A stretch of DNA of 64,000 nt from Yersinia enterocolitica subsp. enterocolitica (GTDB lineage Bacteria > Pseudomonadota > Gammaproteobacteria > Enterobacterales > Enterobacteriaceae): NCBI RefSeq assembly GCF_901472495.1, contig NZ_LR590469.1, positions 744,001-808,000 of the forward strand. The letters are read 5' to 3'. How positions within the stretch are numbered: the stretch's first letter is position 1; the number at the start of each line of letters is the position of its first letter. A model generated the notes under the pieces. It was not told the DNA's origin and searched no databases. It was given only the letters and a program-made list of their open reading frames with translations. The position numbers and the translations under genes are program-made. This document shows, piece by piece, positions 54,620 to 63,586 of this stretch.

Positions 54620-54646
54620 AGGGCGCTGAATTCAGCGCCCTTTTTG
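54620..54646 (+). terminator. Terminator after the Slp-family gene
   Basis: GGGCGCTGAA / TTCAGCGCCC is a perfect palindrome (54621-54640) followed by TTTTT. Confidence 0.88.
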
Positions 54647-54828
54647 CATCTATCCTCCGCAGGATCGGTATAAAAGATTTTATAATCAAAAGCTTATACG
54701 CTTTAATATTATAAAATAAAAATAGTATGTTGATTTTACTGAGATTTCTTTTTTAGCTTGATTATTTCTATGATTTCAACGCCAGAAAATAGTGATGTAT
54801 ATCCCAACCTCAAAATTGTTTAAAAGCA

Positions 54829-54845
54829 AACTGGTAAGCTGAGTT
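54829..54845. promoter_or_regulatory. FadR-type operator before fadD
   Basis: AACTGGTAAGCTGAGTT resembles the FadR palindrome AACTGGTCTGACCAGTT (from memory), with a strong left half. It lies 79 bases before fadD in an AT-rich promoter region, matching FadR repression of fadD in E. coli. Confidence 0.65.
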
Positions 54846-54923
54846 AAAATATTGTTAAAGTTCTGGTGTAAATAAGTTTGCCTCCCCATTTGGGCGACTA
54901 ATAATAATTTCAGGAGTGCTACC

Positions 54924-56618
54924 TTGGAAAAAGTATGGCTAAAGCGGTATCCGGCAGATGTCCCCGCAGAAATTGACCCGGATCGCTATTCTTCTTTGGT
55001 GGAAATGTTTGAGAATGCCGCATTGCGTTATGCGGACCAACCTGCGTTCATCAATATGGGAGAGGTGATGACCTTCCGTAAGCTGGAAGAGCGTAGCCGT
55101 GCTTTCGCCGCCTATTTACAGCAAGGCTTGGGGTTACAAAAAGGCGACCGTGTCGCGTTGATGATGCCTAACTTGCTGCAATATCCTATCGCTTTGTTTG
55201 GTATTCTGCGCGCCGGTATGGTTGTGGTGAATGTTAACCCCTTGTATACCCCGCGAGAATTAGAACACCAGCTTAATGATAGTGGCGCTGCGGCCATTGT
55301 TATTGTTTCCAACTTTGCTCATACATTGGAAAAAATCGTCTTTAAGACCCAAGTCAAACACGTCATTTTGACTCGGATGGGCGACCAATTGTCGACCGCG
55401 AAAGGGACTCTGGTTAATTTTGTGGTGAAATATATCAAGCGCTTGGTGCCGAAATACTATTTGCCTGATGCTATTTCATTTCGTACTGCCTTACAGAAAG
55501 GTCGGCGGATGCAGTATGTGAAGCCGGATGTGATCAATACAGATATGGCATTCTTGCAGTACACCGGCGGTACTACCGGCGTGGCGAAAGGGGCCATGTT
55601 AACTCACCGTAACATGCAATCGAATCTGGAACAGGCCAAGGCGGCCTACGCGCCATTGTTGCAGCCAGGTCACGAGTTGGTAGTGACGGCTCTGCCTCTC
55701 TATCATATCTTTGCTTTGACCATGAACTGCCTATTATTTATCGAATTGGGCGGGCGCAGTTTATTGATAACCAATCCGCGTGATATTCCAGGAATGGTGA
55801 AAGAGCTCAGTCGCTATCCCTTCACGGCGATGACGGGAGTGAATACGTTATTTAATGCGTTGTTAAATAATGAAGAATTCACCAAATTAGATTTCTCGAC
55901 ATTACGGCTTTCTGTGGGGGGCGGTATGCCCGTACAAAAAGCAGTGGCCGAAAAGTGGGAAAAATTGACCGGGAAACATTTACTGGAAGGTTATGGTTTG
56001 ACGGAGTGTTCGCCGCTCGTGACTGGTAACCCTTATGATTTGAGACATTACAGTGGCAGTATTGGTTTACCCGTGCCTTCCACCGATGTTCGGTTGGTGG
56101 ATGATGAAGGCCACGATGTTGCTATGGGGGAGCCGGGCGAACTGTGGGTGCGCGGGCCACAAGTTATGTTAGGCTATTGGCAACGCCCTGAAGCGACAGA
56201 TGAAGTATTAAAAGACGGATGGCTGGCAACAGGTGATATTGCGACGCTAGATGAACAAGGCTTCTTGCGCATCGTTGATCGTAAAAAGGATATGATTCTG
56301 GTTTCAGGTTTTAACGTCTACCCCAACGAGATTGAAGATGTGGTGGCGTTACATGCGAAAGTGCTGGAGTCTGCTGCTGTAGGGGTGCCTAATGAGGTTT
56401 CCGGCGAGACAGTAAAATTGTTTGTCGTAAAAAAAGATGCCTCATTGACGCAGGAAGAGCTGCTAACCCATTGCCGCCGCTACCTAACAGGGTATAAAGT
56501 ACCGAAAATCGTAGAGTTCCGTGACGAATTGCCAAAATCGAATGTTGGCAAAATTTTGCGCAGGGAACTGCGTGACGATCAGATTAAAGCTAAGACTAGC
56601 GAGCAAAACGCAGCATAG
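54924..56618 (+). CDS. fadD: Long-chain-fatty-acid--CoA ligase FadD
   Basis: A 564-aa membrane-associated AMP-forming acyl-CoA synthetase, which activates imported fatty acids. ATP/AMP motif YTGGTTGVAKGAMLTH (about 213-228), second motif YGLTECSP, and FACS signature DGWLATGDIATLDEQGF leading into VDRKKDMI. The start is TTG after AGGAG, as in E. coli fadD. A FadR-type site lies upstream. Confidence 0.97.
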   Translation: MEKVWLKRYPADVPAEIDPDRYSSLVEMFENAALRYADQPAFINMGEVMTFRKLEERSRAFAAYLQQGLGLQKGDRVALMMPNLLQYPIALFGILRAGMVVVNVNPLYTPRELEHQLNDSGAAAIVIVSNFAHTLEKIVFKTQVKHVILTRMGDQLSTAKGTLVNFVVKYIKRLVPKYYLPDAISFRTALQKGRRMQYVKPDVINTDMAFLQYTGGTTGVAKGAMLTHRNMQSNLEQAKAAYAPLLQPGHELVVTALPLYHIFALTMNCLLFIELGGRSLLITNPRDIPGMVKELSRYPFTAMTGVNTLFNALLNNEEFTKLDFSTLRLSVGGGMPVQKAVAEKWEKLTGKHLLEGYGLTECSPLVTGNPYDLRHYSGSIGLPVPSTDVRLVDDEGHDVAMGEPGELWVRGPQVMLGYWQRPEATDEVLKDGWLATGDIATLDEQGFLRIVDRKKDMILVSGFNVYPNEIEDVVALHAKVLESAAVGVPNEVSGETVKLFVVKKDASLTQEELLTHCRRYLTGYKVPKIVEFRDELPKSNVGKILRRELRDDQIKAKTSEQNAA

Positions 56619-56647
56619 CTTAACGAGGGAGTCACTCAATCATCATC

Positions 56648-56676
56648 AACAACGCCGGTTATCACCGGCGTTGTTG
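56648..56676 (+). terminator. fadD terminator
   Basis: AACAACGCCGGT / ACCGGCGTTGTT with a TATC loop, followed by a T/G-rich tail rather than a pure T-run. Confidence 0.75.
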
Positions 56677-56715
56677 TGTTTGCCATAGAACTAATGACTA
56701 ATAGAGAATCACGTT

Positions 56716-57837
56716 TTGAATTATCAGTTGATCACGACCGACAGTGCGTTGCAGCAGGTCTGCGAACAAGCCCGAACACATGCCCATGTTGCGTTGGATA
56801 CAGAGTTTGTCAGAACCCGCACCTACTACCCTCAGTTGGGCCTGATTCAACTGTATGATGGTGAACAACTTTCGCTGATTGATCCTTTGCCCATCACGCA
56901 GTGGCAGCCTTTCCGTGAGTTGTTGCAAGATTTAAATGTAGTGAAGTACCTACATGCCGGGAGTGAAGATCTCGAAGTGTTCTTGAATGCTTTTGAACTC
57001 ATGCCTACACCGATGATTGATACTCAGGTGTTGGCGGCATTTTCTGGCCGTTCGTTATCTTGCGGTTTCGCTATGTTGGTGAATGAATTTGAAGGCGTCG
57101 AATTAGATAAAAGCGAATCTCGCACGGATTGGATTGCTCGTCCGCTGAGTGAAAAGCAGTGTGATTATGCGGCTGCTGACGTATTTTACCTGTTACCGTT
57201 AGCCACCAAATTAGTTGAAGCGACCGAAGCAGCGGGGCGTATGGACGCCGCTAAAGACGAATGTGAGCTGTTGTGTCGCCGTCGCAGTGAAACACTCGAT
57301 CCCGAATTAGCCTACCGTGAAATCACCAATGCCTGGCAGTTGCGCGGCTATCAGTTGGCTTGCCTACAAAAGTTGGCGTCATGGCGCTTACGTCAGGCTC
57401 GTGAACGAGACCTGGCGGTGAACTTTGTGGTTCGCGAAGAGAATCTGTGGCAAGTTGCCCGTTATCAGCCAACCTCGCTGGGTGAGCTTGACTCTCTGGG
57501 CTTAAGTGGGCAAGAGATCCGCTATCATGGCCGCACCTTGCTGGCGTTGGTAGCGGAAGGTAATGCTGTTCCTGAGGATCAGTTGCCACCACCGGTTATC
57601 AATCTGATTGATCAGCCAGGTTACAAAAAAGTCTTTAAAGATATTAAAGCACTTATTGTGTCGGTCAGTGAGCGCAGTGGGCTAAGTAGCGAATTGTTGG
57701 CGTCACGCCGCCAAATAAACCAATTACTCAGTTGGCATTGGAAATTGAAGTCAACAGAAACTCAACCTGAATTATTAAGTGGCTGGCGTGGGGATTTATT
57801 GGCTACGGAATTGACTGAGATTTTACAGCAATATTAA
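56716..57837 (+). CDS. rnd: Ribonuclease D
   Basis: A 373-aa DEDDy 3'-5' exoribonuclease for tRNA and small RNA 3'-end maturation. Catalytic acids are in LDTEFVRTRTYYP (Asp28, Glu30), HAGSEDLEVF (near 85) and YAAADVFYL (Tyr and Asp near 151-155). An HRDC domain starts near residue 210. The start is TTG; E. coli rnd also uses UUG, and that rare start is important for its expression. No strong Shine-Dalgarno is seen. Confidence 0.95.
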   Translation: MNYQLITTDSALQQVCEQARTHAHVALDTEFVRTRTYYPQLGLIQLYDGEQLSLIDPLPITQWQPFRELLQDLNVVKYLHAGSEDLEVFLNAFELMPTPMIDTQVLAAFSGRSLSCGFAMLVNEFEGVELDKSESRTDWIARPLSEKQCDYAAADVFYLLPLATKLVEATEAAGRMDAAKDECELLCRRRSETLDPELAYREITNAWQLRGYQLACLQKLASWRLRQARERDLAVNFVVREENLWQVARYQPTSLGELDSLGLSGQEIRYHGRTLLALVAEGNAVPEDQLPPPVINLIDQPGYKKVFKDIKALIVSVSERSGLSSELLASRRQINQLLSWHWKLKSTETQPELLSGWRGDLLATELTEILQQY

Positions 57838-57921
57838 TAGCAGAAATAAGAGTTAAGGATTTTCTTGTTTTGGCTGGCGTATATATATAACAAGTATAAA
57901 CCTGGATATATATACAGTTTA

Positions 57922-57960
57922 TAAAAAAGAATTACCCCCTGTAAATAAATACAGGGGGTA
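57922..57960 (-). terminator. minCDE terminator
   Basis: TACCCCCTGTA / TACAGGGGGTA stem (57933-57960) is followed on the minus strand by ATTCTTTTTT. Confidence 0.88.
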
Positions 57961-57975
57961 GCTATTGCGAAGAAA

Positions 57976-58245
57976 TCATTTAGGCGTTTCTTCCGTTTCC
58001 GGTAATGTCACGTTAAGTTCAAGTACCGAAATATCATCCCCTTTCTGCTCAAATTGCACATGCAGCATTTCAGGGTCAATCTGAATATATTTACAAATAA
58101 CCGCCAAAATATCGCGTTTCAAGTCAGGCAAATAATGGGGCTCACTGTCCCCACGACGACGCTCAGCGACGATAATTTGCAGCCGTTCCTTGGCTATATT
58201 GGCTGTCGGTTTTTTGCGGGACAGAAAAAAGTCTAACAAAGCCAT
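57976..58245 (-). CDS. minE: Division-site topological specificity factor MinE
   Basis: An 89-aa protein with the N-terminal membrane/MinD-binding segment [30 protein letters not shown] and the C-terminal dimer domain. It stimulates MinD ATPase and drives Min oscillation. It starts three bases after the minD stop, in a minCDE operon. Confidence 0.96.
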
Positions 58246-58248
58246 GGT

Positions 58249-59061
58249 TTATCCCCCAAAAAGGCGTTTCAGGAAGCCCTTCTTCTCTTCTTCAATGAAG
58301 CGGAAGGGACGTTCTTCTCCTAGCAAACGGTCAACGGTATCGTCATAAGCTTTACCGGCATCTGACTCTTTGTCCAGAATCACAGGCTCGCCTTGGTTCG
58401 AGGCGCGCAATACAGACTGATCTTCTGGAATAACGCCAACCAGTGGTATCCTCAGAATATCAAGGACATCTTCCATGCTAAGCATATCGCCGCGATTAAC
58501 ACGCCCTGGGTTGTAGCGAGTCAACAGCAGATGTTCTTTAATTGGTTCCTGACCATTCTCAGCTCGGCGTGACTTGGATGACAATATCCCGAGGATACGG
58601 TCTGAGTCACGAACTGAAGAAACTTCAGGGTTGGTCGTGATGACAGCTTCGTCAGCAAAATACAGTGCCATCAACGCACCGCTTTCGATACCGGCAGGTG
58701 AGTCACACACGACAAACTCAAAATTCATTTCGCCAAGATCGTTTAAAATCTTTTCGACACCCTCTTTGGTCAGAGCGTCTTTGTCACGGGTCTGAGAAGC
58801 GGGCAGAATATACAAATTATCCGTGCGCTTATCTTTTATTAATGCCTGGTTCAATGTGGCGTCACCTTGAATCACATTAACAAAATCGTAAACTACCCGG
58901 CGTTCACAACCCATAATCAAGTCTAGATTCCGTAGTCCGATATCAAAATCGATAACAACGGTTTTTTTACCTTTTTGGGCCAAGCCGGTTGCGATAGCCG
59001 CGCTTGATGTGGTCTTGCCAACGCCCCCTTTACCCGATGTAACAACAATAATGCGTGCCAT
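58249..59061 (-). CDS. minD: Septum site-determining ATPase MinD
   Basis: A 270-aa membrane-cycling ATPase. Deviant Walker A SGKGGVGKTTSSA (about 9-21), DFDIGLRNLDLI switch region, and the C-terminal amphipathic membrane helix EEKKGFLKRLFGG. Recruits MinC and MinE to the membrane. Same length as in E. coli. Confidence 0.97.
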   Translation of the reverse strand: MARIIVVTSGKGGVGKTTSSAAIATGLAQKGKKTVVIDFDIGLRNLDLIMGCERRVVYDFVNVIQGDATLNQALIKDKRTDNLYILPASQTRDKDALTKEGVEKILNDLGEMNFEFVVCDSPAGIESGALMALYFADEAVITTNPEVSSVRDSDRILGILSSKSRRAENGQEPIKEHLLLTRYNPGRVNRGDMLSMEDVLDILRIPLVGVIPEDQSVLRASNQGEPVILDKESDAGKAYDDTVDRLLGEERPFRFIEEEKKGFLKRLFGG

Positions 59062-59086
59062 GAAATGGATTCCTTGTCAAAAGGGC

Positions 59087-59773
59087 TTAATTTAAAGGTT
59101 GTATAGTTAATGCGTTATCCAGCAAATGCAAACGCGCAGCTTGACCAAAATAATCACTGGGGATTTGATCACTCAACCAGTACTGCCCTGCGATAGAGAC
59201 TAGTTCAGCACCCAGATGCGTGCAAAAAATCTGGCACTGCGCATCACCTGATGCGCCTGCTAGCGCACGACCGCGCATCATTCCATAGATATGAATATTG
59301 CCGTCGGCAATTAATTCAGCTCCAGCACTGACACTGCTGATAACAATCAAATCACAATTACGGGCATAAATCTGTTGGCCAGAACGGACAGGCGTGTTGA
59401 TGATTCGTGTCTTGGTAGGAACATTTTCCGGCGGACTAACAACCGGCTCTGGTGCCATTTTCTGACCTTTACCTTCGCTCAGTAATGGCAAACCAGCCCG
59501 TGCTATCGCACGTTTTTGACGTTCATCCTGACAACCACTGATGCCAACAATACGCAGACCCGCTGAAGTGACAGCCTGTTGGAGATCTTTCCAGTTAGCA
59601 CCGTTAGGTAACGTTGCAACGTTAATCACAACAGGGGCGTTTTTCAGGAAAGCGGGTGCTTGATCTACCTTTTCCTGTAAAGCCTGACGGATTACCTCCG
59701 GTCGTGAATCATGTAAATGAATGACCGATAGGGTAAAACTACTGCCTTTTAACTCAATTGGCGATTGTGACAT
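59087..59773 (-). CDS. minC: Septum formation inhibitor MinC
   Basis: A 228-aa FtsZ assembly inhibitor. N-terminal FtsZ-binding domain from IELKGSSFTLSVIHLHD, and a C-terminal beta-helix that binds MinD (SGQQIYARNCDLIVI, VSAGAELIADGNIHIYG, RGRALAGASGD). First gene of minCDE; E. coli MinC is 231 aa. Confidence 0.96.
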   Translation of the reverse strand: MSQSPIELKGSSFTLSVIHLHDSRPEVIRQALQEKVDQAPAFLKNAPVVINVATLPNGANWKDLQQAVTSAGLRIVGISGCQDERQKRAIARAGLPLLSEGKGQKMAPEPVVSPPENVPTKTRIINTPVRSGQQIYARNCDLIVISSVSAGAELIADGNIHIYGMMRGRALAGASGDAQCQIFCTHLGAELVSIAGQYWLSDQIPSDYFGQAARLHLLDNALTIQPLN

Positions 59774-60097
59774 CTATCCTGACTCAGTTTCAGCTGCGTT
59801 TAATCCCCGGAATTTCATTCGGGGTACAATATTCTGATCTTCCCAAGCATGTTATAGGTAATATAAAAATAAATCTATCCGTATCAATATATTGAATCCT
59901 AACATCCAAATGATGCCAATCTTGTAGGAAATTACAGCATAACTTCTCCTTATTCGCTAGCCCCGGTTTGTCTATATTTGGTTAATATCACTGTCATGAT
60001 TGTGTTGTTTATTTTTTCAACAGCCAGATTGGCTTCTTACCCGTTATTATCGTTTTTAAGATGAAGAAATAAGAGGGTGTAATGCGGTTATTATCCG

Positions 60098-60247
60098 ATG
60101 AGTGAAATACCTCGTAATATTATTTCGGAGAAATCTCACTCAATACTTTGTCAATCTGAGCCATGCATCGATAAAGCAGAAATTAGTCACAAACTTGAAG
60201 GATTTTGTTTTTTGCCTATAAATGAGGCGAACGACCACTATTTTTAG
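60098..60247 (+). CDS. Small ORF, 49 aa, unknown
   Basis: ATG 60098 to TAG 60245-60247 between minC and a Fur-like box. The peptide has four Cys and no evident signal or membrane segment; the ribosome site is weak. It could be real or chance; no family recognised. Confidence 0.25.
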   Translation: MSEIPRNIISEKSHSILCQSEPCIDKAEISHKLEGFCFLPINEANDHYF

Positions 60248-60259
60248 TTATATAATATT

Positions 60260-60278
60260 GAGAATGATAATCATTTTA
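60260..60278. promoter_or_regulatory. Fur-box-like operator
   Basis: GAGAATGATAATCATTTTA agrees with the classical 19-bp consensus GATAATGATAATCATTATC at all but a few positions, including the full central ATGATAATCAT. It lies 44 bases before the next gene's start. Confidence 0.75.
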
Positions 60279-60321
60279 TGATATTTTCCGATTTCTACAT
60301 TCATTAATCTAAAGGAAATCA

Positions 60322-60687
60322 ATGATGAAAAGGAGTTTCATCCCACTATCATTTATCGGTGTTATTGCCATATCAACGCCATTGCAAGTCGGGGCTGATT
60401 TTAGCTATCACGCTGAAATTCCAAAAGATAGTAAGATTTCTACGGATTATCTTGAAAAACGAAAAGCATTGGGTGCGTCGGGCCTTGATGCCCAATCATG
60501 GCAACGTCAACTGGACGAGGAGAAAGCGCGAAGGGACGCTGAGGCGGCGAGGAATGAAAAGGAAAAACAGGTGAAATGCCAACAGCAGGAATCTCAACAA
60601 CGCCCGCGTGTGGACAACACTAAGAACTCCTATTTAGTTCACGACCGTTGTGCTGCCAGTATTGGCATTGATATTCCCGTCTATTGA
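60322..60687 (+). CDS. Small exported protein behind a Fur-like box, unknown function
   Basis: A 121-aa precursor with a signal peptide (MMKRSFIPLSFIGVIAIS, cleavage likely near VGADF, residue 25). The mature part has a highly charged, Ala/Glu/Arg/Lys-rich helix at about 60-85 (likely coiled coil), then two Cys at about 87 and 110 that could form a disulphide, and ends GIDIPVY. AAAGGA precedes tandem ATG codons. In E. coli this interval between minC and ycgL holds other small exported proteins (YcgJ, PliG), but I see no convincing similarity. The Fur-like box suggests iron-starvation expression. Confidence 0.65.
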   Translation: MMKRSFIPLSFIGVIAISTPLQVGADFSYHAEIPKDSKISTDYLEKRKALGASGLDAQSWQRQLDEEKARRDAEAARNEKEKQVKCQQQESQQRPRVDNTKNSYLVHDRCAASIGIDIPVY

Positions 60688-60731
60688 TATCTCGGATAGG
60701 TGATATAGGCTGGCGTGTTATAATCGCCAGC

Positions 60732-60857
<126 letters not shown>

Positions 60858-60890
60858 TTACCCTTGAATTTATCGACTAGAGTCCAAAAC

Positions 60891-61163
60891 ATGCTTTGTG
60901 CTATCTACAGAAGCCCGAAACGGGATCAAACCTACCTTTATATTGAAAAGAAAGACGATTTCTCGCGAGTGCCGGCTGAGTTACTCGCCAGTTTTGGTAA
61001 ACCCCAATTTGCGATGTTGCTTTCACTTAATGAGCGCAAAAGCTTAGCCACAGCGGATATCGAAAAAGTGAAAAGTGCACTCGTTGAACAGGGTTTTTAT
61101 CTGCAAGTCCCGCCGCCGCCAGAAAGCTTATTAAAAATGCATTTGGGTGAAACGAAAGCTTAG
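60891..61163 (+). CDS. ycgL: YcgL domain protein
   Basis: A 90-aa cytosolic protein matching the conserved YcgL core from MLCAIYRSPKRDQTYLYIEKKDDF to QVPPPPESLLKMHL. ATG 60891 is chosen because conservation starts there; an earlier in-frame ATG at 60855 lies in the end of the ERIC repeat. Function uncertain. Confidence 0.9.
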   Translation: MLCAIYRSPKRDQTYLYIEKKDDFSRVPAELLASFGKPQFAMLLSLNERKSLATADIEKVKSALVEQGFYLQVPPPPESLLKMHLGETKA

Positions 61164-61201
61164 TTCCCTCACGGTTTGTGGCTTTATAAAGGAATGCGTC
61201 G

Positions 61202-62275
61202 ATGAAATTGTCAATGGTTACAGTCGCTTTTGCGGCTGTTATATCTTTGGGGTGTGCTAATAAGAACACAGCCGCGCCAATTCAAACACCGGTTGCTGCA
61301 CCACCAGCAGCACCAACCCCAGCCCTTGCCAGCAATAACAACAGCAAAAAAATGTTATCCGAACAGGGGCGCTCTCCGGCGCAGTTTCCTGCCTATGTTG
61401 AACAATTGAAAGCCCAGGCGCGAGCTCAGGGAATCAGTGAGGCAACTTTGGCGGTTGCTTTCGCCAATATTCATTTTGTTGACCGGGTTATCCAATCAGA
61501 TCGAAACCAGTTAGAAAAAAAGGTCACACTGGATGATTACCTCGCTAAAGTTTTGACGCCAAGCAAAATAGCGCAGGGCAAAGAGATTTATCAGCGCTAC
61601 CAACCCCAATTATCACAAGTGACTGCACGTTATGGGGTACCTGAACGCTATATTGTGGCGCTGTGGGGAATGGAAAGTGGTTTTGGTAAGATTCAAGGTA
61701 AAGAAGATGTCATTTCAGCTTTATCAACGTTGGCATTTGAAGGGCGGCGCGAGGCGTTTTTCACCAAAGAGTTGATCGCCGCATTGAAGATTATTCAACA
61801 AGGTCGGGTTGAAGACCCACAATTAAAAGGATCTTGGGCTGGTGCTATGGGGCAAAGCCAGTTTATGCCAAGTTCTTTTTTGACCTATGGTGCTGACGGT
61901 GATGGTGATGGCAAAGTCGATATTTGGAATAATATTGATGATGTGTTTGCTTCTACTGCTAACTATTTGTCTACTGAGGGGTGGAAACCGGGGATCGGTT
62001 GGGGGCAAGAAGCACAATTGCCTGATGGCTTCAATGTTGCATTTGCTGGTCTGAAAGACAGCCAGGCCAAGACCGTGGCTCAATGGCAGCAACTCGGTGT
62101 TGCCCCCAAGGGAAGTGTGGCTAATCCTGACTTGCGCGCCTGGGTGATCGTGCCTGATGACGTGCAAGGGCGTGCGTTTCTGGTTTATGATAATTTCCGC
62201 ACCATTATGCACTGGAACCGTTCTTACTATTTTGCTATCAGCATTGGTATGATGGCAGATAGTATTAGTCAATAA
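61202..62275 (+). CDS. Lytic murein transglycosylase (GH103, MltB-like)
   Basis: A 357-aa exported peptidoglycan lytic transglycosylase. A signal segment ends ISLGC; the Cys could be lipidated but the lipobox is poor. A Pro/Ala/Asn linker spans about 22-50. The catalytic domain has the Glu in VALWGMESGFGKIQG (near 156), TLAFEGRREAFF and GSWAGAMGQSQFMPSSF, as in MltB. It cleaves glycan strands to 1,6-anhydro ends. A second, soluble-type paralogue of MltB rather than MltB itself. Confidence 0.88.
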   Translation: MKLSMVTVAFAAVISLGCANKNTAAPIQTPVAAPPAAPTPALASNNNSKKMLSEQGRSPAQFPAYVEQLKAQARAQGISEATLAVAFANIHFVDRVIQSDRNQLEKKVTLDDYLAKVLTPSKIAQGKEIYQRYQPQLSQVTARYGVPERYIVALWGMESGFGKIQGKEDVISALSTLAFEGRREAFFTKELIAALKIIQQGRVEDPQLKGSWAGAMGQSQFMPSSFLTYGADGDGDGKVDIWNNIDDVFASTANYLSTEGWKPGIGWGQEAQLPDGFNVAFAGLKDSQAKTVAQWQQLGVAPKGSVANPDLRAWVIVPDDVQGRAFLVYDNFRTIMHWNRSYYFAISIGMMADSISQ

Positions 62276-62344
62276 AGCCTGTGGCCAATATGAGCAGTAG
62301 AACAGCGTATTTGGCCGCGGGTAGTGTCTATCAGGAGAGGCAGT

Positions 62345-63001
62345 ATGTATCAACATAGAGACTGGCAAGGGGCTTTGCTGGATTTTCCAGTCAATAAAGT
62401 GGTTTGCGTAGGCAGTAACTATGCCGAACATATTAAAGAAATGGGCAGTACCACCTCAGTCGAGCCAGTGCTGTTTATAAAGCCTGAAACGGCATTGTGT
62501 GATATTCGCCAACCGGTTGCTATCCCGAAAGAGTTCGGTGCTGTTCATCATGAGGTAGAATTAGCCGTTTTGATCGGAACACCGTTAAAGCAAGCGAATG
62601 AAGACAGAGCGGCTCGTGCTATTGCTGGGTATGGCGTGGCATTGGATTTAACCCTGCGCGAATTACAGGCCGGGTTGAAAAAAGCGGGGCAGCCGTGGGA
62701 AAAGGCCAAAGCATTTGATGGTTCGTGTCCGATTTCGGGTTTTATTCCTGTCGCAGAGTTTGGTGATGCACAACAGGCTGAGTTATCTCTGTCCATTAAT
62801 GATGAAATCCGTCAGCAGGGAAACACCCGCGATATGATTACCCCCATTCTGCCCTTGATATGTTATATCAGCCGTTTCTTTACCTTACGTCCTGGCGATA
62901 TTATTTTGACCGGTACGCCGCAAGGTGTCGGGCCGATGGCATCGGGTGATATGCTAAAAATTGGCCTGAATGGCAAGACGTTGAGCACCCGTGTACTCTA
63001 A
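62345..63001 (+). CDS. ycgM: Fumarylacetoacetate hydrolase-family protein YcgM
   Basis: A 218-aa member of the FAH family. Metal-binding acids lie in HHEVELAVLIG (near 68) and DLTLRELQ (near 100), and GTPQGVGPM near the C-terminus is typical. Similar enzymes hydrolyse acylpyruvates or tautomerise oxaloacetate. ATG 62345 follows AGGAGAGG. Matches E. coli YcgM (219 aa). Confidence 0.93.
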   Translation: MYQHRDWQGALLDFPVNKVVCVGSNYAEHIKEMGSTTSVEPVLFIKPETALCDIRQPVAIPKEFGAVHHEVELAVLIGTPLKQANEDRAARAIAGYGVALDLTLRELQAGLKKAGQPWEKAKAFDGSCPISGFIPVAEFGDAQQAELSLSINDEIRQQGNTRDMITPILPLICYISRFFTLRPGDIILTGTPQGVGPMASGDMLKIGLNGKTLSTRVL

Positions 63002-63115
63002 ATATATGCCGCTTGGGCTTGTTGCTCGGGCGGCAAAACTTGCATCTGCTAGCTAAAGCGTCTATAACGACCCGCTCATTTAACACTATATTTATTCACT
63101 ACACCGGATACCGTT

Positions 63116-63562
63116 ATGTCACAACTTCCTTTTTGGCAACAAAAAACACTCGCTGAGATGTCGGATAGCGAATGGGAATCTCTGTGCGACGGATGTGGTC
63201 AATGCTGTTTGAATAAACTGATTGATGAAGACACTGATGAAATTTATTTCACCAATGTGGCTTGCGATCAGCTTAATCTCAAAACCTGTCAATGTCGTAA
63301 CTATGAGCGCCGCTTTGAGTTAGAAGAGGATTGCATCAAGTTAACCCGCGAAAATCTGGTGACTTTTGAATGGTTGCCGCCTACTTGTGCCTACCGTTTA
63401 ATTGGTGAAGGTCATGACTTACCCAAATGGCACCCATTATTAGCAGGTTCAAAATCGGCCATGCATGGCGAGCGAATTTCGGTACGTCATATTGCGGTGC
63501 GCGAGAGTGAAGTGATTGACTGGCAAGACCACATTTTAAATAAACCACAGTGGGCCAGATAA
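63116..63562 (+). CDS. ycgN: UPF0260 cysteine-cluster protein YcgN
   Basis: A 148-aa protein with a conserved Cys set: CDGCGQCC near residues 23-30, CQCRNYERRF near 60 and PPTCAYRL near 86, suited to zinc or iron-sulphur binding. Matches E. coli YcgN. It is the last gene of the conserved minCDE-ycgLMN block before the recombinase gene. Confidence 0.92.
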   Translation: MSQLPFWQQKTLAEMSDSEWESLCDGCGQCCLNKLIDEDTDEIYFTNVACDQLNLKTCQCRNYERRFELEEDCIKLTRENLVTFEWLPPTCAYRLIGEGHDLPKWHPLLAGSKSAMHGERISVRHIAVRESEVIDWQDHILNKPQWAR

Positions 63563-63586
63563 CTATTGATATATAAGTAATTTATA

